Part shown: positions 27,587-37,498 of the stretch, piece after piece | How positions within the stretch are numbered: position 1 is the stretch's first letter | How the letters are laid out: each line of letters begins with the position of its first letter | Assembly: GCA_019703815.1 (NCBI GenBank) | Contig: AP023052.1 | Coordinates: 2,993,501-3,057,500, forward strand | Length of the DNA: 64,000 bases | Reading direction: 5' to 3' | From: Thaumasiovibrio occultus | GTDB taxonomy: Bacteria; Pseudomonadota; Gammaproteobacteria; Enterobacterales; Vibrionaceae | Notes under the pieces: generated by a model | The model's input: only the letters and a program-made list of their open reading frames with translations | Database searches by the model: none | What the model was told of the DNA's origin: nothing | Translations under genes and position numbers: made by a program

Positions 27587-28864
27587 ATGACCGACAAAAA
27601 AAATAAACAAGATCTCCCTCAACGCAATAACAAGACTGAGATCAACAAGGCTAACAACCAACCATCAACTCAACGTGATACCAAAACTGCAGCGGATAAG
27701 ACCCGTCCGAAGCAGGAGCCTGCGGCCACAGAGAAAACCACAGCCAAACCTGCTGCGGAGACTCAAACCGCCGCGCAAGCAGCCCCTGAAGCTAAGCCTG
27801 CAGCCAATGCTACGCCCCAACAACAGAGCGGTGTAAATAAAACTGGCGTTGCTGCCATTATTCTTGCCTTCCTGCTCAGTGGTGGCGTGCTTTGGCACAG
27901 TCATACCCAAAGCCAGCTGCAACAAGCCAAAATTGCCGAGCTAGAAAAACTGGTTGCGGCGCAAAACGTGAAAGTAGCTGATGCGGTTGATACCGTTGAA
28001 GCGGCGAGCAGCGAAGTGAGCCAAGAGCTCAGCACTGCGATTAACGAAGTGAACAAGCTCGCAGATGCCCACCGCGAGAAACAAGATCGCTCAATCAGCA
28101 GCATGCAAAATGCCATCGCTCAAATTGAAGGCCGTAGCCCGAACGACTGGTTGCTTGCCGAAGCCGACTACTTGGTCAAAATGGCGGCGCGTAAGCTGAT
28201 CTTAGAGCGTGACGCTCAAACAGCCCGCCAACTGCTGCTAGCGGCGGATGTGCGTTTGGCAGAAATGAATGACCCTTCACTGAAGAACGTACGTGATGCA
28301 CTAACGCACGACACCGCAGCCCTGCGTGACGTGGCGTTTGTCGATACCGACGGCTTGGTGAACAAGCTTGCCGATCTGCAAAACCGTGTCAGCAAACTGC
28401 CGATTGATGGCGCAGTGATCCCAGCGAGCCTGCAAGACGAGAGCGCAGAAGGTGAAGGGGCCGATTGGCAACAAAACCTAAGAACCTCACTGACTGACTT
28501 TAGCGAAAACTTCATCACCTACCGTAAGCGCGATGGTAGCACCCTGCCTCTGCTAACGCCTGAGCAACACTTGTACCTGCAAGAGAACATCAAGGCGAAA
28601 CTAGAGACAGCTACTAAAGCGGTATTCCGTCAAAACGACGAGCTGTACGTGAGCGCCATCAACGATGCGATCACTTGGTCAGGCCAATATTTCGATACCA
28701 ACGAAAAATCGGTGCAAGACTTCATCGCCGATCTAGAAGCGCTGAAAACCCAACCGGTCACGGCAGAGCTACCTAAAGAGCTAGAGTCGCTGCAAATGGT
28801 CTCGACCCTTATTGAACAACGTCTGCGTACCAAAATTCACTCAATCAGCAACGAAGGAGTGTAA
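27587..28864 (+). CDS. hemX: HemX membrane protein
   Basis: This is a 425-residue protein. Residues 1-80 are low-complexity and rich in A, P, K, T and Q. One transmembrane segment (AAIILAFLLSGGVLW) follows, then a long coiled coil and a periplasmic domain with the NDWLLAEADYLVKMAARKL segment typical of HemX. It was once called a uroporphyrinogen methylase, but its sequence has no methyltransferase fold. An envelope role with HemY is more likely. It is cotranscribed within hemCDXY. Confidence 0.9.
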   Translation: MTDKKNKQDLPQRNNKTEINKANNQPSTQRDTKTAADKTRPKQEPAATEKTTAKPAAETQTAAQAAPEAKPAANATPQQQSGVNKTGVAAIILAFLLSGGVLWHSHTQSQLQQAKIAELEKLVAAQNVKVADAVDTVEAASSEVSQELSTAINEVNKLADAHREKQDRSISSMQNAIAQIEGRSPNDWLLAEADYLVKMAARKLILERDAQTARQLLLAADVRLAEMNDPSLKNVRDALTHDTAALRDVAFVDTDGLVNKLADLQNRVSKLPIDGAVIPASLQDESAEGEGADWQQNLRTSLTDFSENFITYRKRDGSTLPLLTPEQHLYLQENIKAKLETATKAVFRQNDELYVSAINDAITWSGQYFDTNEKSVQDFIADLEALKTQPVTAELPKELESLQMVSTLIEQRLRTKIHSISNEGV

Positions 28865-28867
28865 TTT

Positions 28868-30055
28868 ATGCTGCGATTAATTCTTTTGGTGATCACAGTG
28901 GCCGCAGGCTTAGCCGCTGGGCCACTGTTGAAAGGACAGCAAGGCTATGTCCTGATCTCAACCGCGAATTCCACCATTGAGACCAGCATTCCGGTGCTGA
29001 TCTTTATGATGGCAGCCCTGTTCATCGGGATCATCTTGGTACTGAACATCCTGAAGTTCGTCTTCTCGTTGTTTGGTCGCACCCGTGGTTTCTTCGACAG
29101 CCGCAAACAACGTAAGTCGCGCGAACAGCTCGCGGTCAGCCAAGCGAAACTGCTGGAAGGCGATTGGAAACAAGCGGAAAAACTGGCCGTGAAATACGCA
29201 CCGCACAGTGATAACCCGCAGCTGAACTTCCTAACGGCAGCGCAAGCCGCGCAAGGCCGTGGTGATGTTGAGCAGCGTAACAAGTACTTGATTGAAGCCG
29301 ATGCCAGCAAAGGCAGCGTACTCGCGGTCAACCTGACCCGTGCCCGTTTGCAGCTAGAGCAAAACGAGCTAGACGATGCACGTCACACCCTAGAAACGCT
29401 ACGTGACAACTTCGCGCAAAACGGCGTGGTGCTGGGTCTGTTGCGTGACTGCTACTTGGCGCAGCAAGACTACCAACCGCTAGTTCACCTGCTACCGGCA
29501 CTGAAAAAAGCCAAGCTGATGGACGACGCCGCGTACGAGCAACTTTGCATCGAAGCGGAATGCGGCGTGATGGGACAAATCGCGAGCCTACGCGGCAGCG
29601 AAGGTTTGCTCAGCTACTGGCACAGCCTGAAAAAAGCCCAGCGTCAAAACCCAGTGTTACTGGCTAGCTTTGTCAAAGAAATGATCAGCCGTCAGGCGGA
29701 TGAGCAAGCGTACACCATCATCAAGGAAACGCTGAAGAAGGTTCCATCGCCAGAGATCATGGCGCTGATCCCGCAGTTGAAGCTGACGGATTACCATCCG
29801 GTGATCACCATGCTTAACGGCGTACTGAAAAACCAAGCGGATAACGCGGTGGCCTTCAGCACGCTTGGCCAGCTGTACTTGCGTGATGGCAAGCTGGAAG
29901 AAGCGAAAGCCCAGTTTGAGAAAGCGGTCGAGCTATCACCAAACGTGTCAGATTACGCCTACTTGGCTGACGTGCACGAACGTTTGAAAGAGTCAGACAA
30001 AGCGGCAGAAATTTCGCGTAAAGGTCTGCTACTGGCGACGCCAAACCAAGCGTAA
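28868..30055 (+). CDS. hemY: HemY protein, TPR-containing membrane protein
   Basis: This is a 395-residue protein. Two N-terminal transmembrane helices surround the ISTANSTIETSI segment seen in proteobacterial HemY. A basic stretch (SRKQRKSREQLAVSQAK) follows and then a run of TPR-like helical pairs; the last repeat is AVAFSTLGQLYLRDGKLEEA. It is unrelated to the Bacillus protoporphyrinogen oxidase of the same name. It starts three bases after hemX and ends the operon. Confidence 0.92.
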   Translation: MLRLILLVITVAAGLAAGPLLKGQQGYVLISTANSTIETSIPVLIFMMAALFIGIILVLNILKFVFSLFGRTRGFFDSRKQRKSREQLAVSQAKLLEGDWKQAEKLAVKYAPHSDNPQLNFLTAAQAAQGRGDVEQRNKYLIEADASKGSVLAVNLTRARLQLEQNELDDARHTLETLRDNFAQNGVVLGLLRDCYLAQQDYQPLVHLLPALKKAKLMDDAAYEQLCIEAECGVMGQIASLRGSEGLLSYWHSLKKAQRQNPVLLASFVKEMISRQADEQAYTIIKETLKKVPSPEIMALIPQLKLTDYHPVITMLNGVLKNQADNAVAFSTLGQLYLRDGKLEEAKAQFEKAVELSPNVSDYAYLADVHERLKESDKAAEISRKGLLLATPNQA

Positions 30056-30067
30056 CCAAACCAATAC

Positions 30068-30096
30068 GAAAAAAGCGCCGCAAGGCGCTTTTTTTA
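30068..30096 (+). terminator. Terminator of hemCDXY
   Basis: Stem AAAAAGCGCC / GGCGCTTTTT with loop GCAA, followed by further T, twelve bases after hemY. Confidence 0.93.
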
Positions 30097-30220
30097 TGCT
30101 GAGCGTTTCGGCTCAGTTTTTATCGTCAGCTATGTCAGTCACAGTCAGCCGTAACCGCAAAGCAGTAACGACTCTGCCAAACCTTACCCAACAGTATCGA
30201 TTTAGCTGAAACGCATCGCG

Positions 30221-30400
30221 CTAGGCTTTGCTTTTCTTTAGCTTGGCACCACTGCACAGCACCGCTTTGTCATTCGCCACTCGGGCGCATTTTTCACAGA
30301 CAAATTTCGGTTTTTTTACCAGCTTGCGCAGCACTTTGATGTCATCGCTGATCTCAGCGCGACGCCACTTGCACAGCGTTTTCTTAGTTAGCTTTGACAC
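30221..30400 (-). CDS. Small four-cysteine basic protein downstream of rsmJ
   Basis: This is a 59-residue frame that I translated directly. It starts at GTG 30398-30400, reads SKLTKKTLCKWRRAEISDD and ends at TAG 30221. It is rich in lysine and arginine and has four cysteines: C10, the CxxC pair C35/C38 in FVCEKCARVANDK, and C49. The spacing suggests a small zinc-binding fold. A TTAGGAG site overlaps the rsmJ stop codon, so it is probably translated from the rsmJ transcript. I recall similar uncharacterised short proteins in related bacteria, but no function is known to me. RNA or ribosome binding is only inference from charge and context. Confidence 0.7.
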   Translation of the reverse strand: MSKLTKKTLCKWRRAEISDDIKVLRKLVKKPKFVCEKCARVANDKAVLCSGAKLKKSKA

Positions 30401-30407
30401 GCGTTGA

Positions 30408-31169
30408 CTACACTCCTAACGCGGCTTGCACGTATACATCAAACCGATTTTTCTTGGTTTCAATCGCCATGCTCGGCACTTGGTTGTTCAACGGCTCGGC
30501 GTAGTCTGGGCGTTTCACCACCACACGTTGCGTTGCGAGCGCCAAGGCAGGCGTTAACAGATCATCGGCATCATCATCGCTGCCCACCAGCGATTGAAAG
30601 ACGCGCATTTCTTTTTTCACCAGTGCCGATTTCTTCTTGTGCGGATACATAGGGTCGAGATACACCACATCCGGCATCTCTGTCACGCTATCGACCATGG
30701 CTTGATGGCTCACCGCATGCAAGAGCGACATCCGCTCACGCATCCAACCGCCAATCTCGCTATCGGCTTGCGCGCGGCGCAAACCATCATCCAGCAACGC
30801 CGCCACCACCGGATGACGTTCAATCATCATCACTTTACATCCCAGCGAGGCGAGCACGAACGCATCGCGCCCTAAGCCCGCTGTGGCATCAAGTACCGTC
30901 GGGTTTTTACCTTGTTTCAGCCCCACCGCTTTAGCAATGGCTTGGCCTCGTCCACCCCCGAATTTACGACGATGCGCCACCGCACCCGAGACGAAATCCA
31001 CAAAAATCGCACCGAGTTTAGGCTCGTCGGTTTTACGCAGTTCAAGATGATCAGGCGTTAGGACCAAGGCAAACAGGGCGCTGTTATCAGCGATCAGCCC
31101 CCAGCGGGAAGCAAGCTCAGCCAGCTGCTGCTCGTCAGCGCCAGCTTCACAAATCAGTTGTATCTGCAC
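30408..31169 (-). CDS. rsmJ: 16S rRNA (guanine1516-N2)-methyltransferase
   Basis: This is a 253-residue methyltransferase for G1516 of 16S rRNA. E. coli RsmJ segments are closely matched: [49 protein letters not shown] (SAM site), [18 protein letters not shown] and [11 protein letters not shown]. The start is GTG at 31167-31169, and the first residues (QIQLI) match the E. coli start (MKICLI). It lies between the GGDEF-EAL gene and the small cysteine protein on the same strand. Confidence 0.95.
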   Translation of the reverse strand: MQIQLICEAGADEQQLAELASRWGLIADNSALFALVLTPDHLELRKTDEPKLGAIFVDFVSGAVAHRRKFGGGRGQAIAKAVGLKQGKNPTVLDATAGLGRDAFVLASLGCKVMMIERHPVVAALLDDGLRRAQADSEIGGWMRERMSLLHAVSHQAMVDSVTEMPDVVYLDPMYPHKKKSALVKKEMRVFQSLVGSDDDADDLLTPALALATQRVVVKRPDYAEPLNNQVPSMAIETKKNRFDVYVQAALGV

Positions 31170-31190
31170 ACAGAGTTACTCAATCACCCA

Positions 31191-33494
31191 TTAATCCGCT
31201 GATTGTAACACCTCGGTTGGCGTCTGCGGTACTGTCGGCGAGTATTGCTGGCTCAGCGACGCGACCAGCTCAGGCAACGGACACGGCTTACCAATCAAAT
31301 AGCCTTGGGCGTAGTCGACACCCAATTTGGCCAATTGCGCTAAGATTTCAGGCCCTTCGACAAACTCCGCCACGGTTTTCTTGCCCATGGTTTTAGCGAG
31401 ATCGTTGATCGCTTTCACCATCGCCAAGTCCATCTCATCTTTGGCAATATCACGCACAAACATCCCGTCGATCTTGATGATGTCGACCGGAATACGTTTG
31501 AGATAACCAAATGATGACAACCCCGAGCCAAAATCGTCCAAGGCGATTTGACAGCCAATTTGCTTTAATCGGGCGAATAAGGAGATCGCTTCACTTAAGT
31601 TACCGATCGCCGCCGTTTCGGTGATCTCCAAACAGATTTTCTCCGCCGGTACCGCCGAAGTGCGCAGCGCACTCTCCAAGAAGCCAACAAAATCGCCGTT
31701 GCCCATGGATTGTCCCGATAAGTTAATCGAGCACAACTCTAACTGCGCCAACGCCTGCGGCGCACTGGCAAGCCATGCCAATGTGTGTTCTATCACATAG
31801 CGGTCAATCAAATGCGCTAAGTTGTAACGTTCGGCTGAGGGTAAGAACACCCCAGGGTTGGCCATTTCACCGTTACGATCGCGCATCCGCACCAAGATTT
31901 CATAGTGGTGACAGCTGGAATCTTGCGCCACTGGCAAAATTTGTTGGGCATACAACTCAAAGCGTTTCTCATCCAAGGCATCGTGGATCCGGTTGACGTA
32001 CACCATTTCCAGTTCACGGCGTTTGAGCTCTTCATCATCAGGATGATAGATGTGCAGACGGTTACGACCTTCATCTTTCGCCGCATAACAGGCGGTATCG
32101 GCTTGCGCATGCACTTGCTGCGGGGAGCCAGCGGTTTGGTCGATCAAACGAATACCGATAGAGGCACTGAAGTTAAACCGGTTCTTTCGCCAGAAAAATT
32201 CATTGCTGCCCAAGGTCTCTAAGATCAACTCCCCAAGCGCTTTCGCCCGCGCTGGGGTGCAATCCGGCACCAGCATCGCAAATTCATCTCCGCCCAACCG
32301 TGCCAAAATCGACGCGGGCGGCGCGATACCGCTGAGCAACAACGCAACCTGTTTTAGCGCCTCATCCCCGGCTTCATGGCCAGCAGTGTCGTTAATCACT
32401 TTGAACTGATCGAGATCGATATAAAACAGAGCGTAGTCGATGTGCTGCTCGGCAGACAAGGTGATCACCCGCTCAAGCTCAGACTCGAAATAGTTGCGAT
32501 TAAACAGATGAGTGAGGTAGTCATGGCTGGCTTGGAATTCGAGCTTGCGGCGCAACTCTTGGTTGTCGGAAATGTCTTCCCCCACCAAAAGCAATTGTAA
32601 ATTGGACGGCATAAAGCGAATGGTTTCACGGATCCACACCGCGCGGCCTTTGGCATTGCGATACCGCAGCTCGCGCCGCCATACCGGCGTGGCTTCGTTG
32701 CTGCTTTGTGCCATCACCTGCTGGGGCGGCGTTTCATCACCAAAATAGAAGTCGGTGACCTTATGCCCGAGCAGCTCGCGTTTGCTGTAGCCAAGCAGAT
32801 CGGCAGCAAACTGGTTCACCGATTGGATCCGTGATTGCTGATCGACCGCCAGCAACATCACCGGCTGGTTCTCATACAACAACCGGTAGCCCACTTCACT
32901 GTCGCGTAGTTTTTCCTCGGTTTGACGACGCACGGTGATATCGCGCGCTTCAAACAAAATTAAGCCGCCCTCGTCGTTGTCGTCGAGATCAATCGCTTTA
33001 AAGCCAAGCTCCAGCATGCGCACGCCTTGCTCGCGGCTTTTTAGCTCGATTTCAAAACTGCTGATCTGCCCCATTTTCGCGCGCACAAATGCTTGGCGCA
33101 GGGTTTCTCCGCCGCCTTGCTGCCAGCACGACCAACGCCAAAACGGGCGATCATATTTGATCTGCCCATGGCCTATCATGTTTTGTAGCGCCAAGTTACC
33201 CGAGACGAGGATGCCGGACGGATCGAGAATGCCGATGTGTTGGAAGCTTTGATCAAAGACCCCTTCAAACAGGGCTTGGCTGCGGCTCAGCTCGACATCA
33301 CTGCGGCGCATTTGCCGAATGGTGACCACCAGCATCCCGATCACCACAATCAGGATCGACACCAAGACGGCGGCGCTGATGATCTCGGTAGAAATCGCCG
33401 GCCATTGCGGTAACGTGGGTAGCAGTGTGCTATCGGCCAAAGCCTGAGCAGAAAAAAGGGCTAAACCACCGACAAACAAACGAAATAATGGCAA
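31191..33494 (-). CDS. Membrane-bound PAS-GGDEF-EAL c-di-GMP enzyme
   Basis: This is a 767-residue signalling protein. The N-terminus has a signal-like helix and a transmembrane helix (about 38-62). Two PAS-type sensor domains lie at about 75-195 and 200-320, then a GGDEF domain with intact RLGGDEFAML near residue 400, and an EAL domain with EILVR, SINLSGQS, CLEITET, LDDFGSGLSSF, IKIDG, AEFVEG and YAQGYLIGKP. Both catalytic sites look intact, so it could make or degrade c-di-GMP. The start is TTG with AAGGAG seven bases upstream. The stop is 21 bases before rsmJ. Confidence 0.92.
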   Translation of the reverse strand: MPLFRLFVGGLALFSAQALADSTLLPTLPQWPAISTEIISAAVLVSILIVVIGMLVVTIRQMRRSDVELSRSQALFEGVFDQSFQHIGILDPSGILVSGNLALQNMIGHGQIKYDRPFWRWSCWQQGGGETLRQAFVRAKMGQISSFEIELKSREQGVRMLELGFKAIDLDDNDEGGLILFEARDITVRRQTEEKLRDSEVGYRLLYENQPVMLLAVDQQSRIQSVNQFAADLLGYSKRELLGHKVTDFYFGDETPPQQVMAQSSNEATPVWRRELRYRNAKGRAVWIRETIRFMPSNLQLLLVGEDISDNQELRRKLEFQASHDYLTHLFNRNYFESELERVITLSAEQHIDYALFYIDLDQFKVINDTAGHEAGDEALKQVALLLSGIAPPASILARLGGDEFAMLVPDCTPARAKALGELILETLGSNEFFWRKNRFNFSASIGIRLIDQTAGSPQQVHAQADTACYAAKDEGRNRLHIYHPDDEELKRRELEMVYVNRIHDALDEKRFELYAQQILPVAQDSSCHHYEILVRMRDRNGEMANPGVFLPSAERYNLAHLIDRYVIEHTLAWLASAPQALAQLELCSINLSGQSMGNGDFVGFLESALRTSAVPAEKICLEITETAAIGNLSEAISLFARLKQIGCQIALDDFGSGLSSFGYLKRIPVDIIKIDGMFVRDIAKDEMDLAMVKAINDLAKTMGKKTVAEFVEGPEILAQLAKLGVDYAQGYLIGKPCPLPELVASLSQQYSPTVPQTPTEVLQSAD

Positions 33495-33529
33495 ACTGAC
33501 TCCTTATTCACCTAACGTAGGCCGAGGCC

Positions 33530-33985
33530 ATGACCGCCAAACTTGATGATTTAGATCGCGATATCTTGAGCACGTTAATGGACGATGCGCGCCACACTTA
33601 CGCCGATATGGCCAAGCGCTTTGGGGTTAGCCCAGCCACTATCCACGTTCGCGTTGAGAAAATGCGCGCCGCCGATATCATTATCGGTACCGAAGTGTGC
33701 GTAAATCCTAAAGCCCTCGGCTACGACGTCTGCTGTTTTATCGGTATCAATCTCAAAGCTGCCCGCGATTACCACTCCGCCTTAGAAAAGCTCAATGCAC
33801 TGGATGAAGTGGTGGAAGCCTATTACACCACCGGGGCTTACAACATCTTTGTCAAACTGATGTGTCGCTCAATTGAAGAATTACAATACGTCTTGATTGA
33901 TAAATTACAAGCAATCGACGAGGTTCAATCGACAGAAACGTTAATTTCGCTGCAAAATCCGATCAACCGTAACGTTAAGCCATAA
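33530..33985 (+). CDS. asnC: AsnC transcriptional regulator
   Basis: This is a 151-residue Lrp/AsnC-family regulator. The N-terminal helix-turn-helix (TYADMAKRFGVSPATIHVRVEK) and the C-terminal ligand-binding domain (YDVCCFIGINLK, VVEAYYTTGAYNIFVKLMCRS, VQSTETLISLQNPI) match E. coli AsnC very closely along the whole length. AsnC activates asnA in response to asparagine, but no asnA lies in the window. It is divergent from the GGDEF-EAL gene with only 35 bases between the starts. Confidence 0.93.
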   Translation: MTAKLDDLDRDILSTLMDDARHTYADMAKRFGVSPATIHVRVEKMRAADIIIGTEVCVNPKALGYDVCCFIGINLKAARDYHSALEKLNALDEVVEAYYTTGAYNIFVKLMCRSIEELQYVLIDKLQAIDEVQSTETLISLQNPINRNVKP

Positions 33986-34196
33986 TTTTGACGCCAAAAC
34001 ACCGCTTTTTGACACGCAGCAACCCCATGTTATGTAAGTGTTTTTGCGGCAATTTACCGCATTGGTTTTCGCCCTTTTTGAACGCGATTTTCGCGTCGGT
34101 GTTACCCGTTTTTTCAGCGCGGTTTTCGTCCATTAATCCCCTGTTTTTTCTCAATACGGTGACTGGTGTGATCTTCTTTTTGCCGTAGCGCAGGCA

Positions 34197-34229
34197 TAAA
34201 AAAACCGCCCACCAAGGGTGAGCGGTTTC
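34197..34229 (-). terminator. Terminator of prlC
   Basis: On the minus strand AAACCGCTCACC pairs with GGTGGGCGGTTT around CTT and is followed by TTTT, about 25 bases past prlC. Confidence 0.9.
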
Positions 34230-34253
34230 AAATCGCGAATAGGCTTTCGCTAA

Positions 34254-36290
34254 TTAGCCTTGAATGCCACTGTGGCGCAATAACGCATCAATTTGCGGCT
34301 CGCGACCACGGAAGCGTTTGAACAGCGCCATCGGCTCTTCACTACCACCACGACTTAAGATGCAATCTAAGAAGTCTTGGCCGGTTTGGGCGTTAAAGAT
34401 CCCGTCGTCTTCAAAACGGGAGAACGCATCTGCTGACAGTACTTCCGCCCACAAGTAGCTGTAGTAACCCGCGCTGTAACCACCGGCAAAGATATGGCTA
34501 AAGCTGTGCGGGAAGCGGTTCCACTCAGGGCTCGGCACCACCGACACTTGCGATTTGATACGCGCCAACGTCTCTAGCACTTGCGCGCCCACTTCCGGAT
34601 CGTATTCGGTGTACATGGTGAAATCGAACAGACCGAACTCAAGTTGGCGCAACATACCCATTGCGGAATGGTAATTTTTCGCCGCCAGCATTTTCTCTAG
34701 CATCGCCTTTGGCAAGGGCTCGCCAGTTTCAAAATGACCGGAGATAAACGCCAGCGCCTCTTCTTCCCAACACCAGTTCTCAAGGAACTGGCTTGGCAGT
34801 TCGACCGCATCCCATGGCACGCCGTTAATTCCCGCCACTGCGCCCACATCAATTTGGGTCAACATGTGGTGAATACCGTGGCCAAACTCATGGAACAAGG
34901 TCACCACTTCATCATGGGTAAACAGGGCCGGCTTGTCGCCGACAGGACGGTTGAAGTTACAAGTCAGGTACGCCACTGGGTGCTGCAGTGAGCCATCGGC
35001 GGTAAAGCGACGTCCCATGCAATCATCCATCCATGCGCCGCCACGCTTGTGCTCACGGGCATACAAGTCAAAGTAGAAACTGCCACGCAGCGCGCCGCTG
35101 GCATCAAAGATGTCGTAGAAGGTCACGTCTTTGTGCCAAACGTCGACGTTTTCACGCGGTTTGACTGTCATGCCAAACAGGCGATGCAGCACTTCAAACA
35201 GACCGTTAATCACGGTTTTTTCTGGGAAGTACGGACGCAGCTCTTCATCAGAAATGCTGTAACGGTGCTGTTTAAGCTTTTCTGAGTAATACGCAAAATC
35301 CCACGGCTCGAGATCGGCCGCGTTAAACTCTTCCGCCGCGTACGTTTGAAGCTCGGCCACTTCGCGCTCGCCTTGTGGCTTGGCTTTGGTGACCAACTCC
35401 GTCAAAAAGCCCAGTACTTGATCAGGGGTTTCCGCCATTTTGGTGGCGAGAGACTTTTCACTGTACGTGGCAAAGCCGAGCAGGCGCGCCAGTTCATGGG
35501 TGAGTTTAAGTTTCTCAGCCATGATGTCGCTGTTGTCCCATTTGCCCGCGTTCGGACCGCGATCAGAAGCGCGAGTGGTAAAGGCTTCGTACATTTCACG
35601 GCGCAATTCGCGATTATCACAGTAGGTCATCACTGGCAGGTAAGACGGAATGTCGAGCGTAAACAAGTACCCGTCTTGCTCACGTGCTTCGGCTTGCGCT
35701 TTCGCCGCTTGCAGCGCAGATTCTGGCAAGCCTGCCAGCGCTGCTTCGTCGGTGATCAACTTGGTCCAACCCATGGTGGCATCAAGCACGTTGTTGCTAA
35801 ATTGCGACGATAGCTCAGACAGACGTTTGCTGATCTCGCCGTAGCGGTGTTGCTCGTTCGCTGGCAGACCAATGCCCGACAGTTCAAACTCGCGCAGCGC
35901 ATCTTTGATCGACTTTTGCTGTGCTAGCGACAGCGTGGCAAATTCGTCGCTGGCTTTGAGTGTTTTATAGGCGTCATACAAGCCTTTGTGTTGCCCAACC
36001 CAAGTGCTGTAATCCGACAACAGCGGCAGACACGCTTCATAGGCTTCACGCAGTTCAGCGCTATTTTGCACCCCGTTAAGGTGTCCTACCGGCGACCAAA
36101 TACGGCCTAGACGATCGTCCACTTCTTCCAGTGGTGCGCAAATGTTGTCCCAGCTTGGTGGCAGTTGAACCACTTCTTCGACCTTGGCACGGCAAAGGGC
36201 AATCGCCTCTTCCACCGCCGGTACGATATGCTCAGGTTTGATCGCGGAAAATGGCGGTAGCCCGGTCATTTCGAGTAATGGATTAGACAT
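34254..36290 (-). CDS. prlC: Oligopeptidase A
   Basis: This is a 678-residue M3-family zinc metallopeptidase. I chose ATG 36288-36290 (MSNPLLEMTGLPPF), which has an AAGGAAG site and aligns with the E. coli start. A longer frame to 36464 has no such support. The zinc site is TLFHEFGHGIHHML, with the third ligand in the EFLENWCWEE region. It degrades short peptides, including cleaved signal peptides, in the cytoplasm. It is divergent from rlmJ. In E. coli prlC lies beside rsmJ; here rsmJ is nearby but separated by the GGDEF-EAL gene and asnC. Confidence 0.96.
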   Translation of the reverse strand: MSNPLLEMTGLPPFSAIKPEHIVPAVEEAIALCRAKVEEVVQLPPSWDNICAPLEEVDDRLGRIWSPVGHLNGVQNSAELREAYEACLPLLSDYSTWVGQHKGLYDAYKTLKASDEFATLSLAQQKSIKDALREFELSGIGLPANEQHRYGEISKRLSELSSQFSNNVLDATMGWTKLITDEAALAGLPESALQAAKAQAEAREQDGYLFTLDIPSYLPVMTYCDNRELRREMYEAFTTRASDRGPNAGKWDNSDIMAEKLKLTHELARLLGFATYSEKSLATKMAETPDQVLGFLTELVTKAKPQGEREVAELQTYAAEEFNAADLEPWDFAYYSEKLKQHRYSISDEELRPYFPEKTVINGLFEVLHRLFGMTVKPRENVDVWHKDVTFYDIFDASGALRGSFYFDLYAREHKRGGAWMDDCMGRRFTADGSLQHPVAYLTCNFNRPVGDKPALFTHDEVVTLFHEFGHGIHHMLTQIDVGAVAGINGVPWDAVELPSQFLENWCWEEEALAFISGHFETGEPLPKAMLEKMLAAKNYHSAMGMLRQLEFGLFDFTMYTEYDPEVGAQVLETLARIKSQVSVVPSPEWNRFPHSFSHIFAGGYSAGYYSYLWAEVLSADAFSRFEDDGIFNAQTGQDFLDCILSRGGSEEPMALFKRFRGREPQIDALLRHSGIQG

Positions 36291-36507
36291 GAAAGCTTCC
36301 TTAACTTTGATGGGTATACCCCAGATATGGGACTGTTGCTCCCAAAATTCAACAGACTGGCCGCACGAGCGGACAAAAATGCCGGCCTTTTTCTTCCTGC
36401 CACCAGCGACAGTGACGAGGCTGGCGTGCGGCGATACGTGCGTCCTTGCTGCAACTTGAACCACTATCAGTCATAATAGCGCGAAATTTGTTCCCGAGAT
36501 TGAATCT

Positions 36508-37344
36508 ATGCTCAGCTACCGTCACAGCTTCCATGCCGGTAACCACGCCGACGTGGTGAAGCACATTGTTGAAACCCTGATCCTGCAAACCCTTAAACAG
36601 AAAGAGAAACCTTTCGTTTATCACGACACCCACTCCGGTGTGGGTCGCTACGATTTGCAAGATGAGCGCGCAGAAAAAACCGGTGAATACAAAGAAGGCA
36701 TTGCGCGTATTTTCGAGCAAGAGAACCTGCCGGAAGGCATGCAAGACTACCTTGATGCAATCAAAGCCCTGAACGAGGGTGACTTGCGCTACTACCCAGG
36801 CTCACCCCGCGTGGCGCGAGCGCAAATTCGTGAGCAAGACCGTATGGTGCTCACCGAGCTACATCCTGCTGACTTCCCGCTGTTGCTGCAAGAGTTTCGC
36901 GGCGATCGCCAAGTGAAGATGTATAAAGAAGATGGTTTTGCGCGTTTGAAAGGCAGCTTGCCGCCGAAAGAGCGTCGTGGCTTGGTGTTGATCGACCCGC
37001 CCTACGAGCTAAAGCACGAGTACCAAGATGTGGTCAATGCGATTGCTGACGCGCACAAACGTTGGGCCACTGGCATTTACGCGATTTGGTATCCGGTGGT
37101 GTATCGCGACAACGTCGATTTGATCCTCGACGGCCTTGAAGATGCGGGGATCCGCCGTATTCTGCAAATCGAGCTGGGCGTGTCACCCGACACCACCGAG
37201 CGTGGCATGACGGCTTCAGGCATGATAGTGATCAACCCACCGTGGAAACTGGAGCAGCAAATGGCCGACATTTTGCCGTGGCTGCAACAACATATCGCGC
37301 CGACGCACGGCCACACCACGCTACGCTGGGTCGTACCCGAATAA
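36508..37344 (+). CDS. rlmJ: 23S rRNA (adenine2030-N6)-methyltransferase
   Basis: This is a 278-residue enzyme that methylates A2030 in 23S rRNA. Family segments are [30 protein letters not shown] and the catalytic VLIDPPYE (DPPY) motif. Near the end are [10 protein letters not shown] and [13 protein letters not shown]. It is divergent from prlC and followed by a terminator and gor, the same order as in E. coli. Confidence 0.96.
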   Translation: MLSYRHSFHAGNHADVVKHIVETLILQTLKQKEKPFVYHDTHSGVGRYDLQDERAEKTGEYKEGIARIFEQENLPEGMQDYLDAIKALNEGDLRYYPGSPRVARAQIREQDRMVLTELHPADFPLLLQEFRGDRQVKMYKEDGFARLKGSLPPKERRGLVLIDPPYELKHEYQDVVNAIADAHKRWATGIYAIWYPVVYRDNVDLILDGLEDAGIRRILQIELGVSPDTTERGMTASGMIVINPPWKLEQQMADILPWLQQHIAPTHGHTTLRWVVPE

Positions 37345-37373
37345 TCGGCCCCCCGTCACAAGCATAAAACGAG

Positions 37374-37412
37374 AAACGCACGGCATTGTTACAACCCAAT
37401 CCGTGCGTTTTT
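37374..37412 (+). terminator. Terminator after rlmJ
   Basis: A stem AAACGCACGG / CCGTGCGTTT with an inner ATTG / CAAT extension is followed by TTTT. It lies between rlmJ and gor and argues against a gor start at 37403. Confidence 0.85.
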
Positions 37413-37498
37413 ACTTTCTGTCGGTTTTTTGCTTTCTATCCCTTGGCTCTGTGGATAGACTAATCCGGAAGGAATTACTAATAACGAGGAGAGAGTAC

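Noticed and set aside
36291-36464. N-terminal extension of prlC
   Set aside because: It overlaps the divergent promoter region with rlmJ, and the internal ATG at 36288-36290 has a good ribosome binding site and matches the family start.
37403-37498. N-terminal extension of gor
   Set aside because: It begins inside the rlmJ terminator; ATG 37499 has a good ribosome binding site and a normal glutathione reductase start.
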